A stretch of 23,837 nt of DNA from a virus, in the IMG/VR virus record IMGVR_UViG_3300037117_000305, positions 1 to 23,837 of that record. One strand, written 5' to 3'. The position numbers and the translations under genes are program-made. Shown here one piece after another: positions 6,035-13,446 of the stretch (position 1 is its first letter; every line of letters starts with the position of its first letter). The notes under the pieces were generated by a model. The model saw only the letters and a program-made list of their open reading frames with translations. It did not search any database and was not told where the DNA came from.

Positions 6035-7129
6035 ATGGACATGACGACTCTCAATATTTTTGTCCCCCTTACCAAGGTCGATGTCGAAAAGCGGCTGGTC
6101 TACGGCACGATCGCGGAAGAGATCGCCGATCGCTCGGGCGAGATCATGGATTACGAGACGGCGAAGCCGGAATTCGCGAAATGGTCGGCCGACATCGCCA
6201 AGGCGAGTGACGGCAGGAGCGTGGGCAATCTGCGCGCGATGCACGGCAGTGTGGCCGCGGGCAAGCTCGAATCGATTGCGTTCGACGACGCAGCCAAACG
6301 CATCGAGGCCTGCGGCAAGGTGATCGACGACGGCGAATGGAACAAGGTTCTCGAGGGCGTCTACACCGGCTTCTCGATGGGCGGCAAATATCTGAAGCGC
6401 TGGCGCGACGCCGAGGCGCCGCATCTGACGCGCTACACGCCGCAGCCCGCCGAAGTGAGCCTGGTCGACAATCCTTGCATTCCAACCGCGACATTCGAAG
6501 TGGTGAAGGCGGACGGTTCGACGGAGCTGCGCAAGTTCAAGACGCCCACCAATGTCGTGCCGGATGTGGAGCAGGGCTGGCGGGCGAAAGATGGCTCGTT
6601 CCACGCGACCAAAGCTGCGGCGCTGAAGCACAACGTCGAGGGTGGTGCGGCGATCGGTCTTTCCAAGCTCGGCGCCCGCAATTCCGCGGACGACCTGGAC
6701 CTTATCCAGAAGATGCACGACACCGCCTGCGAACTCGGCGCCACGTGCCAAACGGGTGACGATGCCGCCGACGATGATGGCGAGATCGACAAGCTTGCCT
6801 CCGGTGCGCTCTCCAAATTCGCTGCCGAAAACGCCGCGCTGCGGAAATCGCTGGGCGACATGGCGCCCAAGATCGACGCCGCGCTCGCCCGTATCGCCGA
6901 ACAGAATGCGCGCATCGCGGCACTCGAAGCGCAGCCTGCCTCCGGCGGCCCCATCGTGAATGGCACGCGGCTGGTGGCGAAAGGCCGGGATGCCACCGAC
7001 GATCCCGCGCACGCATTCGAGGAACATCTTGCGAAATTGTCGCCCGACGAGCGCACGCCGGTGCTGATGAAAATGTCCCTCGCGCAACCGCTCGCGGCAG
7101 CACCGGCACCGCTGGGGAAGAGGGTGTAG
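6035..7129 (+). CDS. Prohead maturation protease fused to scaffold domain
   Basis: A 364-aa protein starting at ATG 6035 with AAGGAG 7 nt upstream. Residues 1-160 resemble the XkdF/U35-type serine protease: LVYGTIAEEIADRSGEI, then LRAMHGS with likely catalytic His70, VYTGFSMGG with likely catalytic Ser114, and AEVSLVDNPC, where an acidic residue could complete the triad. Residues about 245-300 form an Ala/Glu-rich coiled coil (ALSKFAAENAALRKSL) typical of scaffolding. The scaffold would guide capsid assembly and the protease would then degrade it and trim head proteins. Location just before the major capsid gene supports this. The middle (about 165-245) has a segment I cannot assign. Confidence 0.8.
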   Translation: MDMTTLNIFVPLTKVDVEKRLVYGTIAEEIADRSGEIMDYETAKPEFAKWSADIAKASDGRSVGNLRAMHGSVAAGKLESIAFDDAAKRIEACGKVIDDGEWNKVLEGVYTGFSMGGKYLKRWRDAEAPHLTRYTPQPAEVSLVDNPCIPTATFEVVKADGSTELRKFKTPTNVVPDVEQGWRAKDGSFHATKAAALKHNVEGGAAIGLSKLGARNSADDLDLIQKMHDTACELGATCQTGDDAADDDGEIDKLASGALSKFAAENAALRKSLGDMAPKIDAALARIAEQNARIAALEAQPASGGPIVNGTRLVAKGRDATDDPAHAFEEHLAKLSPDERTPVLMKMSLAQPLAAAPAPLGKRV

Positions 7130-7148
7130 GTCGGAGCTTGTTTCGACG

Positions 7149-7313
7149 CCCCCCACCCTGACCCCCCACAAGGGGGAGGGGAACGATCCGTATACGTCGT
7201 ATCTGTCCGCGAACGTTCTTCAAGAACCTTCGGCCAACAAAAAGGCATACGCAAGCGCGCGCAACCCACTCGCTCAAATCCCCTCCCCCTTGTGGGGAGG
7301 GTTAGGGTGGGGG
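7149..7313. repeat. MITE-like inverted-repeat element (family B) before the capsid gene
   Basis: Terminal arms of about 34 nt are nearly perfect inverted copies: CCCCCCACCCTGACCC.. at 7149-7182 and the complement of CCCCCACCCTAACCC.. at 7279-7313, around 96 nt of unrelated core. The arm sequence resembles a repeat widely scattered in alphaproteobacterial genomes. The element fills half of the 322-nt gap between protease and capsid genes. The other half (7314-7451) holds no gene, no hairpin and no clear promoter that I can see, apart from the capsid ribosome binding site AAAGGG. Confidence 0.75.
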
Positions 7314-7451
7314 ACCCGCCACCATCTCAGAAATCGCAACCGATCGACCGGGTCACCGGGAGATTGCGCGCACGCATCCGGGACGCTGCACCGGGCGCGC
7401 GAAAACTTCGCCGCTTCAGCAACGGCGTTCCCACTCGAAAGGGTATTCAAA

Positions 7452-8996
7452 ATGAACGTCACCAAAGAAACCATGGATCTGATGCGGGCCGCGCTCAAAT
7501 CGGGTTCGGCAGACCTCGCCAAAGCGATCTCCGTCGGCTCGGGGCTGACTTATTACGATCTCCAGGCGCCGGCGAAGAATCTTTATCCCACCATCACCAA
7601 GCTCCGGAACATGACGCCGCGTGTCGGCCGTCCGTCCGGCTACGGCACGCAGGCGAACTGGAAAATCGTCTCCGCGCTCACGGGCTCCGGCTTCGATGCG
7701 ATGGGGTGGATTCCGGAAGGCCAGCGTTCGGGCGCGATGTCCTACACGACGGCCAACGCATCCGCGCCTTACGTCACGATCGGCGAGGAAGATTATCTCA
7801 CCTTCGAAGCGGAGAGCGCGGGCGAGGGCTTTGAAGATCTGAACGCCACGCTCTCCATGCGCCTGTTGCAGAAAACGATGCGCAAGGAAGAGAACGGCTT
7901 GCTGGCCGGCAACGGCACCAGCTCCGGCGGGATCGCGCTCGGCACGCCCGCGACGCCGACACTGTCGGCCATCGCCGACACCTCTTCGACGCTGCCGTCC
8001 GCGACCTATTCCGTCATCGTTGTGGCGCTCACGGCGGAGGGCTATCTGAATTGCAAGGGCAATGCGGCTGCGGGCTTCACGCCGTCCAAAACGATCACCG
8101 GCATGGACGGCCAGACCTACACGCTGAATGGCGGCAATTCGAACAAATCGAGCAACGCCACGCAGGCGACGGTCTCCGGAACGTCCGGGCTCGGTTGTTC
8201 GGTCGCGTTGGTCAACGGCGCGGTCGCCTATGCCTGGTTCGTAGGCACGGCGGGCAGCGAAACCCTGCAGGCGATCACGACGGTCAACACCGCTTATTTC
8301 AAGGCGGCGCTTGCAACCGGCCGGCAGGCGGCGACCACCGTCACCTCGGACAATTCGCAGAACGCGACGGCCTTCAGCGGCTATCTGTCGAACGCCTTCT
8401 CCGGCGGCACGGTGCAGTCGCAGGCGACGCAGACGATTACGGCCGCGAATGCCGGCGTCGGCACGCCGCTCACGTCTTCCGGCCACGGCTCGGTCGTCGA
8501 AATCGACAACATGCTCGAGTCGATGTGGGCGAACTATCGCCTGGGTCCGACCGTGATCTGGGTGTCGTCGCAGGAGCAGAGCAATATCACGTCCAAGGTG
8601 CTGAACGGCGCGTCGAGCCCGCTGCTGCGCTACGACGTGGATGCCTCCGGCGATGCGGGCTTCAGCCTCACCGCGAACGGACAGATCCGCTACTACTACA
8701 ATCCGTTCACGGGCGGCGGCACGGATGTGGAAGGTGGCGGAGGCGACAAAATCCCGGTTATCGCACATCCCGATATGCCGCCGGGCACCCTGTTCGCGCA
8801 CTGCGCGAAACTGCCCGAATGGTATCAATCCAACGAAGTGCCGAACACCGCGGAGGTGATCACCCGCCGCGATTATTACCGCACCGATTGGCCCTTACGC
8901 ACGCGACGCCGTGAGTACGGCATCTATGCCGAGGAAGTGTTGGCGGTCTATGCGCAGTTCGCGCTGGGCATCATCGCCAATATCGGAAACGGCTAA
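7452..8996 (+). CDS. Major capsid protein with inserted surface domain
   Basis: A 514-aa protein starting at ATG 7452, with AAAGGG 8 nt upstream. The frame stays open upstream to 7290, but that part lies in the family B repeat. Residues 1-160 and 340-514 have the layout of an HK97-fold capsid protein: a short N-arm, FEAESAGEGFEDL and LLQKTMRKEENGLL in the spine helix, and a C-terminal strand region ending EVLAVYAQFALGIIANI. Between them, about residues 165-290, lies a Ser/Thr/Gly-rich beta insertion with its own cysteines (about 201 and 249), probably an Ig/Fn3-like decoration on the capsid surface. Such insertions lengthen this protein well beyond the ~300-400 aa common for the fold. Confidence 0.85.
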   Translation: MNVTKETMDLMRAALKSGSADLAKAISVGSGLTYYDLQAPAKNLYPTITKLRNMTPRVGRPSGYGTQANWKIVSALTGSGFDAMGWIPEGQRSGAMSYTTANASAPYVTIGEEDYLTFEAESAGEGFEDLNATLSMRLLQKTMRKEENGLLAGNGTSSGGIALGTPATPTLSAIADTSSTLPSATYSVIVVALTAEGYLNCKGNAAAGFTPSKTITGMDGQTYTLNGGNSNKSSNATQATVSGTSGLGCSVALVNGAVAYAWFVGTAGSETLQAITTVNTAYFKAALATGRQAATTVTSDNSQNATAFSGYLSNAFSGGTVQSQATQTITAANAGVGTPLTSSGHGSVVEIDNMLESMWANYRLGPTVIWVSSQEQSNITSKVLNGASSPLLRYDVDASGDAGFSLTANGQIRYYYNPFTGGGTDVEGGGGDKIPVIAHPDMPPGTLFAHCAKLPEWYQSNEVPNTAEVITRRDYYRTDWPLRTRRREYGIYAEEVLAVYAQFALGIIANIGNG

Positions 8997-9012
8997 GTCG
9001 CGGTTCGCGGGA

Positions 9013-9042
9013 ATCGGCCGGGCGCGAAAGCTCCCGGCCGAT
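9013..9042 (+). other. Perfect 10-bp hairpin after the capsid gene
   Basis: ATCGGCCGGG (9013-9022) pairs perfectly with CCCGGCCGAT (9033-9042) around a 10-nt loop. No T-run follows, so it is a poor intrinsic terminator. It may act as an mRNA-stabilising or partial attenuating structure that sets capsid expression above that of downstream genes. It lies 17 nt after the capsid stop and 32 nt before the connector ATG. Confidence 0.55.
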
Positions 9043-9074
9043 CCGGCGATCTCTCACAAATTAAAGGTTGAGCG

Positions 9075-9881
9075 ATGGCGCTGAACGATCTCTGCCAGCT
9101 CGCCGACGTCAAGCTTTGGCTCGGGCGGACGGATTCGAATTCCGATTCGTTGCTCGCGAGCCTGATCACGCGGGCGAGCCGGGACATCTGTTCCTATCTG
9201 CAGCGGCCGCTGCTGCTGCCGCGCACCGTCACGGAAATCCGCGACGGCAATGGCGGCACGTCGATGATCCTCAAGCAATGGCCGGTGATCGCGGCCACGT
9301 CGGTGATCGCGTGCGGCGTAACGATACCGCCTTGTTCGACGGAATTCGGCACGGGCTATGTGTTCGAACAATGGGAGGGCGCACCGCCGGGTCGGCCACA
9401 GGCCTTGTCGCTCAGAGGATATTCGTTCCCGTGCGACGCGCAGAGCGTGTCGATTGTCTATCAAAGCGGTTACCAGGTGACGGCAGAGCCGCAGACGGTT
9501 TCCGGCGGCACAGCGACGGTCAATGCGCCATACGGAAAATGGACGTCGGATGTCGGCGTCACGTACGCGAACGGCACGGCGCTGACGAAAGTCGCGAGCG
9601 CGCCCACCGTCGGACAATATGCGCTCGATGCGACGGCGGGGGCTTACGATTTCAATTCCGGCGACGATAACGCCGATGTCCTGATCTCTTACGGCTTCAT
9701 CCCGTCCGATCTGACCGATGCCTGCATCGAGTTCGTATCGGAGCGGTTCAAATATTCCGAGCACATAGGAGAGCGCACACATTCGCTGGGCGGCAACGAG
9801 ACTGTCGCGTTCGATACGACGCGGTTTACGCCGCTGATCGCGGCTATGCTGCAGCCCTACAAGAATCTGTTGCCGGTCTGA
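9075..9881 (+). CDS. Head-tail connector (gp6-like) with inserted beta module
   Basis: A 268-aa protein, longer than the ~100-200 aa usual for gp6-like adaptors. The N-terminal part (DLCQLADVKLWLG...LLASLITRASRDICSYLQR) is the helical start of the HK97 gp6 / phage QLRG family connector, and the C-terminal part (LTDACIEFVSERFKYSEH) supplies the matching helices. Between them, about residues 141-209, is a beta-rich module with GVTYANGTALTKVASAP, which recurs in the major tail protein of this same window. The connector would sit under the portal ring. Its stop overlaps the next start (TGATG). Confidence 0.8.
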   Translation: MALNDLCQLADVKLWLGRTDSNSDSLLASLITRASRDICSYLQRPLLLPRTVTEIRDGNGGTSMILKQWPVIAATSVIACGVTIPPCSTEFGTGYVFEQWEGAPPGRPQALSLRGYSFPCDAQSVSIVYQSGYQVTAEPQTVSGGTATVNAPYGKWTSDVGVTYANGTALTKVASAPTVGQYALDATAGAYDFNSGDDNADVLISYGFIPSDLTDACIEFVSERFKYSEHIGERTHSLGGNETVAFDTTRFTPLIAAMLQPYKNLLPV

Positions 9882-10360
9882 TGGCCGTAGAGATCCAAAT
9901 CGACGCGGGCTCTGCCGCGGCCAAATTGACCGCGTTGCCGGACAAAGTGCGTGCCGGTGTCCGCCAGGTCGTGCAGGCCGGCGCGCTCAAATTGCTTGCG
10001 AAGGTGCAGGAGAAAGTTTCCGGCGATGTGCTGCAGGTTCGGAGCGGCGCCCTGTTGAACAGTTTGCGCGAGACGGGGCTTTCGGACTCGGGCGACACGC
10101 TCAGCGACGGTGTGGCGACCGCGCTCAAATATGCGCGTATCCAGGAATATGACGGGCGGATCGAGATTCCCGAGATCGTGTCGATCAATGCCCGCGCGCT
10201 ATCGTTCGAATATGGAGGCAAGGTTGTGTTCGCGATGAAGACGGCCGCGCATGTGATCGAAATTTCCGAGCATTCCTTCATGCGGTCTTCGCTTGGCGAG
10301 ATCGCGCCCGACATCATCGACGAAATCCGCAAGGTCGTCGCGAGTGCCGCAAATGAGTGA
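9881..10360 (+). CDS. HK97 gp10-like head-tail joining / tail completion protein
   Basis: A 159-aa protein. The N-terminal AAAKLTALPDKVRAGVRQVV with a following helix, then VRSGALLNSLRET, matches the HK97 gp10 / tail-component family in length and motif order. ALKYARIQEYDGR and the C-terminal HSFMRSSLGE are typical of it. It would join the connector to the tail. It starts within the stop of the connector gene and overlaps the next gene by 8 nt, so the three are translated in coupling. Confidence 0.75.
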   Translation: MAVEIQIDAGSAAAKLTALPDKVRAGVRQVVQAGALKLLAKVQEKVSGDVLQVRSGALLNSLRETGLSDSGDTLSDGVATALKYARIQEYDGRIEIPEIVSINARALSFEYGGKVVFAMKTAAHVIEISEHSFMRSSLGEIAPDIIDEIRKVVASAANE

Positions 10361-10793
10361 ACCCGGTTTCGTCCGCGAAGATATCTATGCGGCGTTGTTC
10401 GCGCTGGCGAGCGCAGCGGCCGATTTCGAGACCGCAACGCGGCGGATCAAGGTCTATTCCGCCGTCGCATCCGGCCAGCAACCGGCGCTGCTGCAGGTCG
10501 AGCTGGGCGAGAAATGGATTGCACCGCCCGGCATGCCGCCCGTGGTCACGCTAAGTTGCGTGATCTTCATCTATTGCGAACAAGCGGACCCTACGGCGCC
10601 CGTCTCGAGCATCCTCAATCCGCTGCTCGATGCGGTGACGAACGCGATCGCACCGGACCCGTTCGCCGACGAATACCAGACGCTCGGCGGCCTGGTCACG
10701 CATTGCCGCGTCTCCGGCGATGTGAAGATCGCAGAAGGGCTCGGCGGTCAATGCGAAGCGATCATCCCAGTCGAAATTCTCGTCAATCACTGA
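10353..10793 (+). CDS. Tail terminator / tail completion protein
   Basis: A 146-aa protein starting at ATG 10353 inside the end of the preceding gene. REDIYAALFALASAAADFET at the N-terminus, a beta core (VVTLSCVIFIYCEQ), the helix SILNPLLDAVTNAI and a C-terminal strand (ECIIPVEI-like) fit the tail terminator family that caps the tube at the neck (gpU/DUF3168-like fold). Position between the gp10-like protein and the major tail protein agrees. The exact family is a judgement from layout. Confidence 0.65.
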   Translation: MSEPGFVREDIYAALFALASAAADFETATRRIKVYSAVASGQQPALLQVELGEKWIAPPGMPPVVTLSCVIFIYCEQADPTAPVSSILNPLLDAVTNAIAPDPFADEYQTLGGLVTHCRVSGDVKIAEGLGGQCEAIIPVEILVNH

Positions 10794-10805
10794 AGGAAGC
10801 AGCCC

Positions 10806-10979
10806 ATGCCCACCCCGGAAGAAATCACGGACCTGATCGATGCCTGGTTCAACCAGAACTTCGCGAGCGGAGCCATCGCGCGCGACACAAATGCCTTCAA
10901 CCAGGCCTTTGCGGCCAAAGACGAACTGAAGAATCGCTTCGCCGCGCTTGAAACCGCCCTCACCAATTCCAAGGAGTAA
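10806..10979 (+). CDS. 57-aa phage protein upstream of the major tail gene
   Basis: A small ORF with ATG at 10806 and TAA at 10977-10979. AAGGAAG lies 6 nt upstream. The product is helical, starts MPTPEEITDLIDAWFNQNF and ends LETALTNSKE, with no cysteine or membrane segment. Its final codons contain AAGGAG (10971-10976), which is the ribosome binding site of the major tail gene, so it is placed for coupling. I do not recognise the family. Exact fit between two operon genes, two good ribosome binding sites and protein-like composition support it as real. Confidence 0.75.
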   Translation: MPTPEEITDLIDAWFNQNFASGAIARDTNAFNQAFAAKDELKNRFAALETALTNSKE

Positions 10980-10983
10980 CGCC

Positions 10984-11757
10984 ATGACTGCACCTCTTAA
11001 CGGCAAGAAATTGTTCGGCGCCGGCCAGGCCTTCGCCACGCTCAATGCGAGCAACCCCACACCCATCCGCTTCGGGCTCGTCCAGGATCAATCGATCACG
11101 TTCAAGCGGGGCGCCAAGGAAATCTACGGCCCCAACCAGCTCGCGGCCGATGTGTCGAGCGGCGAGATGAGCGTGACGGGAAAGGTGACGACCGGCACGA
11201 CCAATGCCCGCATCTTCACCGATCTCCTGTTCGCCGATGCCGGCTCCACGGGCCAGACGGCCCAATCCGACAACGAGCTCGGAACGGTTGCGGGCTCGAC
11301 GCCTTACATCATCACCGCGGCAAATTCGGCGACCTGGACGCAGGACCTGGGCGTGACCAACGTCACGACGGGTGCACGGTTGGTGCGCGTCGCATCGGCG
11401 CCCGTTGCGGGCGTGTCGTACACTGTCGCGGCGGGCGTCTACACCTTCGCGGCCGGCGACGAAGGCAAGGCGATGAAAACGTCCTATCTCTACTCGGTCG
11501 CGTCGACGGGCGAGAGCGTGACACTTTCAAACCAGCCGATGGGCAAGGTGGGAAATTTCACCGCCGCGATGGTGTTCCCTTGGACGCCTCCCGGCGGCGC
11601 GGTCGAGCAGGATGTGCTTACGCTCAATTCCTGCCTCGCGACGGACTACGAGATCTCGACCAAGATGGGCGATTACGGCAAGCCGCCCTTCAGCTTCCAG
11701 GCCGGCTGCGACACGACGGATACGCTGGGGACGTTCAGTTTTGCTGAGGCAGCGTAA
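10984..11757 (+). CDS. Major tail tube protein with inserted beta module
   Basis: A 257-aa protein starting at ATG 10984, 7 nt after AAGGAG. The N-terminal region (IRFGLVQDQSITFKRGAKEI) and the C-terminal half (YEISTKMGDYGKPPFSFQ) are consistent with the tail tube fold of siphoviruses. The middle (about 104-171) has GARLVRVASAP, GVYTFAAGDEGKA and TSYLY, matching the module in the connector. It probably forms a domain projecting from the tube. The gene is followed by two hairpin repeats rather than directly by the next gene. Confidence 0.8.
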   Translation: MTAPLNGKKLFGAGQAFATLNASNPTPIRFGLVQDQSITFKRGAKEIYGPNQLAADVSSGEMSVTGKVTTGTTNARIFTDLLFADAGSTGQTAQSDNELGTVAGSTPYIITAANSATWTQDLGVTNVTTGARLVRVASAPVAGVSYTVAAGVYTFAAGDEGKAMKTSYLYSVASTGESVTLSNQPMGKVGNFTAAMVFPWTPPGGAVEQDVLTLNSCLATDYEISTKMGDYGKPPFSFQAGCDTTDTLGTFSFAEAA

Positions 11758-11764
11758 GAGGAAT

Positions 11765-11883
11765 CACGCGGAGGCGCGGAGAACACGGAGCAGGTTCGGC
11801 GCGAAACGCCGGCCATCTTCGACGCATCTCGGGCCGTGCATGGATTGCGCTGCGCGCGATCCGTGTCCTCCGCGACTCTCCGC
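11765..11883. repeat. Hairpin repeat family A, copy 2 (after major tail gene)
   Basis: The left arm CACGCGGAGGCGCGGAGAAC.. (11765-11790) is the imperfect complement of 11859-11883. The loop begins with a small hairpin (GGCGCGAAACGCC) and ends with TTGCGCTGCGCGCGATCCG, both shared with copy 3. The loop centre is unrelated to the other copies. It begins 7 nt after the major tail stop. Confidence 0.8.
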
Positions 11884-11947
11884 CTACGCCAAGGCTACGG
11901 CGGACCAATTCTCTTTCCTGACCCGCCGAAGCTTTAGCGAAGGCGGG
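11879..11947. repeat. REP-like hairpin pair (family C)
   Basis: Two short hairpins in tandem: TCCGCC (11879-11884) with GGCGGA (11899-11904), and CCCGCC (11922-11927) with GGCGGG (11942-11947). Both have loops with related words (ACGCCAAGGCTAC and GAAGCTTTAGCGAA). The form is that of a REP doublet. It abuts and slightly overlaps the right arm of family A copy 2. The whole 216-nt gap (11758-11973) is thus repeat sequence without a gene. Confidence 0.65.
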
Positions 11948-11973
11948 CGCGTGCCAATCTTCAGGAATACGTC

Positions 11974-12369
11974 ATGCTAGAAAGCGAGTCCCTCGGCGAA
12001 CAGCGCCGGCTGATCTTCGAGAACGTCGCCAATGGCGTACAGATCGAGACGATCATGGCGACGTTTCGACGTTCGCGGCTTGAAGTGCAGCGAGAAGTCG
12101 AGTTCGTCGCGAAGAAGATTACGGAATATCGCTTCCGCCGGCTGACCGACGGACCGACGAAGAAGAGCGCGCCGGCCACCGCGCGGCCGCTGGTGCCGTG
12201 CGCCACCTATGCGGATATCCGGTTTCATCGTGTGAACCTGCTCGAGACCTTGAGCAAACTCGGCGACCGCTATCTCTCGTCGCCGCTTCTTCTGCCGAAG
12301 GTCACCATTCAGAAAGTGGACTCGCCGGATGCGGTCCGCGAAATCAGCCATCGAGTGAACCATTCATGA
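11974..12369 (+). CDS. Hypothetical tail-region protein with helix-turn-helix-like start
   Basis: A 131-aa protein starting at ATG 11974, with AGGA 7 nt upstream. Residues about 8-50 are helical, and NGVQIETIMATFRRSRLEV reads like a helix-turn-helix, as in small phage regulators or as part of a tail assembly factor. The C-terminal half is beta/helix mixed without recognised motifs. Its TGA overlaps the next ATG (ATGA), so it is translated together with the tail chaperone. I cannot tell whether it regulates or assembles. Confidence 0.65.
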   Translation: MLESESLGEQRRLIFENVANGVQIETIMATFRRSRLEVQREVEFVAKKITEYRFRRLTDGPTKKSAPATARPLVPCATYADIRFHRVNLLETLSKLGDRYLSSPLLLPKVTIQKVDSPDAVREISHRVNHS

Positions 12370-12845
12370 TCTCACCGGCAGAATACGATTCCAGGAAAAC
12401 GCCCGTCATCATATGGCGCGGCCAGGAATGGCCGATTCCGGAACTCGCCGCGCGCCAGCTGATTGACGCGGGCGAACGCATTGAGCGCATCACGGATGTG
12501 TTGCGCGCCTTGGACAAGGCGGCAGGCCTGCCGGAGAATTATTCGGAACTTGCGGACGATGAGAAACGGGCGATCGATGCCCGACGCGGCACGGCGACAC
12601 TCGAACGGCTCTACAAATTTACGCGCGAGCAATTCACCGATCTGTGCGAGGTGGTTTATATCGGGTTGACACGCGCGCATCCCAAGCTCTCGCCGGACGA
12701 ATTTTACGACATGCCGACGAGCCCTGCGGAAATGCTGCTCGCTTTCTATGTCGTGCGGCGACAATCGCGCATGTACGAGTTCGCGCCGCGCCGGGACGCG
12801 CCTCCCTCGGGGGAAGACGAGGTCCGCCCGACTGGGAGCATCTGA
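12366..12845 (+). CDS. Tail assembly chaperone, short form (gpG-like)
   Basis: A 159-aa mostly helical, acidic protein (PIPELAARQLIDAGERIERI; REQFTDLCEVVYIGLTRAHP; SPAEMLLAFYVV). Length and position, immediately upstream in function of the tape measure, match the gpG-type chaperone that coats the tape measure during tail assembly. It starts in an ATGA overlap with the preceding gene. Near its end a G GGG GAA stretch (12809-12815) lies in frame, and the -1 frame then stays open to 13063, so part of the product is probably extended as in G/GT of lambda. Confidence 0.7.
   Translation: MISPAEYDSRKTPVIIWRGQEWPIPELAARQLIDAGERIERITDVLRALDKAAGLPENYSELADDEKRAIDARRGTATLERLYKFTREQFTDLCEVVYIGLTRAHPKLSPDEFYDMPTSPAEMLLAFYVVRRQSRMYEFAPRRDAPPSGEDEVRPTGSI
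12809..12815 (+). promoter_or_regulatory. Candidate -1 ribosomal frameshift site
   Basis: G GGG GAA in the upstream reading frame (codons TCG GGG GAA). The P-site GGG can re-pair perfectly with GGG one base back; the A-site GAA would re-pair on GGA with a middle mismatch, so it is weaker than the lambda GGGAAAG. No strong downstream hairpin is evident. Confidence 0.45.
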
Positions 12846-13063
12846 TCGCGCGGGCTTGCCGCTATTTCGGCGGAACGCCGGATTACTGGTTTGATGCACT
12901 GACGATGACGCGGCTCAAGGCGCAGAACAAGGAACTCGCGTTGCGCCCGCCGATCGAGGAATTCGCGGCATGCCATTTTGGATGGAGGCCGCCGAAGGAT
13001 GTCGCAGGCAATACCGACGCATCGGAATACCTTGAATCCGATTTGCCGGAATTCGAGCCATAG
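12812..13063 (+). CDS. Frameshift extension of tail chaperone (gpGT-like C-terminal part)
   Basis: Reading in the -1 frame after the slip site gives 83 residues with WEHLIARACRYFGGTPDYWF near the start. This resembles the small tail chaperones of RcGTA-like phages (TAC/PF09550 type, with a Gly-Pro-Trp pattern). No ATG, GTG or TTG precedes this conserved start in its own frame near the gene junction; the first ATG (12906) would remove it. A -1 shift at 12809-12815 would give a 232-aa fusion (149 + 83). Alternative: a separate gene starting at a CTG that overlaps the upstream TGA. Confidence 0.65.
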   Translation, partial: GRRGPPDWEHLIARACRYFGGTPDYWFDALTMTRLKAQNKELALRPPIEEFAACHFGWRPPKDVAGNTDASEYLESDLPEFEP

Positions 13064-13073
13064 CCGAGGTCCG

Positions 13074-13415
13074 TCAGGGGCAGCCGGTCACTTTCTTGAT
13101 TATGTCCAACTCGAATTGCCGACCACGGTGGACCATGGAGTCCATCTTGTCGATTTGCTCCCGGATATCGTTTTCGGAGGCGTCCGGGATGCCCTTACCT
13201 GTCATGCAGCGCGATAGATTTGCGATTTTCTCTTCTTCGGATATCGGCTTGAAAATGAAATATGCACCGATGCCGGCTGCCAGCAGCACAATGGCGGCGA
13301 TTGCGAACAACAGATTGCGCCCCCCGATCGCGAAGGATCGCGGCTGAGTTCGGTGACACACCCGGCAAACGGTTGCGCCCTCGTTCATCTCTTCAAGGCA
13401 ATAAGCACATTTCAT
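13074..13415 (-). CDS. Zinc-ribbon single-pass membrane protein (probable moron)
   Basis: A 113-aa protein starting at ATG 13415, with GGGGGGA about 8 nt upstream. Two CxxC pairs (Cys3/Cys6 and Cys17/Cys20) form a zinc ribbon, and a transmembrane helix spans about residues 33-55 (LLFAIAAIVLLAAGIGAYFIF). A 55-residue domain with two cysteines (Cys70, Cys112) follows; on the other side of the membrane these could form a disulfide. It runs against the tail operon between the chaperones and the tape measure region and has its own promoter-like site, the hallmarks of a lysogenic-conversion gene. Surface exclusion or modulation of the host envelope are possible roles, but nothing in the sequence proves them. 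The frame is open further upstream but only this start has a ribosome binding site. Confidence 0.75.
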   Translation of the reverse strand: MKCAYCLEEMNEGATVCRVCHRTQPRSFAIGGRNLLFAIAAIVLLAAGIGAYFIFKPISEEEKIANLSRCMTGKGIPDASENDIREQIDKMDSMVHRGRQFELDIIKKVTGCP

Positions 13416-13440
13416 CTGATTGTCCCCCCGGTTCGCAGAT

Positions 13441-13446
13441 ATTTTA
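13441..13446 (-). promoter_or_regulatory. -10-like element of the zinc-ribbon gene
   Basis: On the minus strand TAAAAT stands about 25 nt before the ATG, in a locally AT-rich patch. A weak -35 (TTCGAA, 16-nt spacing) precedes it. The sequence is suggestive only. Confidence 0.35.

Noticed and set aside
7211-7227. GAAC-rich palindrome resembling an alphaproteobacterial LexA box
   Set aside because: The alphaproteobacterial box is GAAC-N7-GAAC; here the spacing between the GAAC words is 9, and the site lies within a repeat element core.
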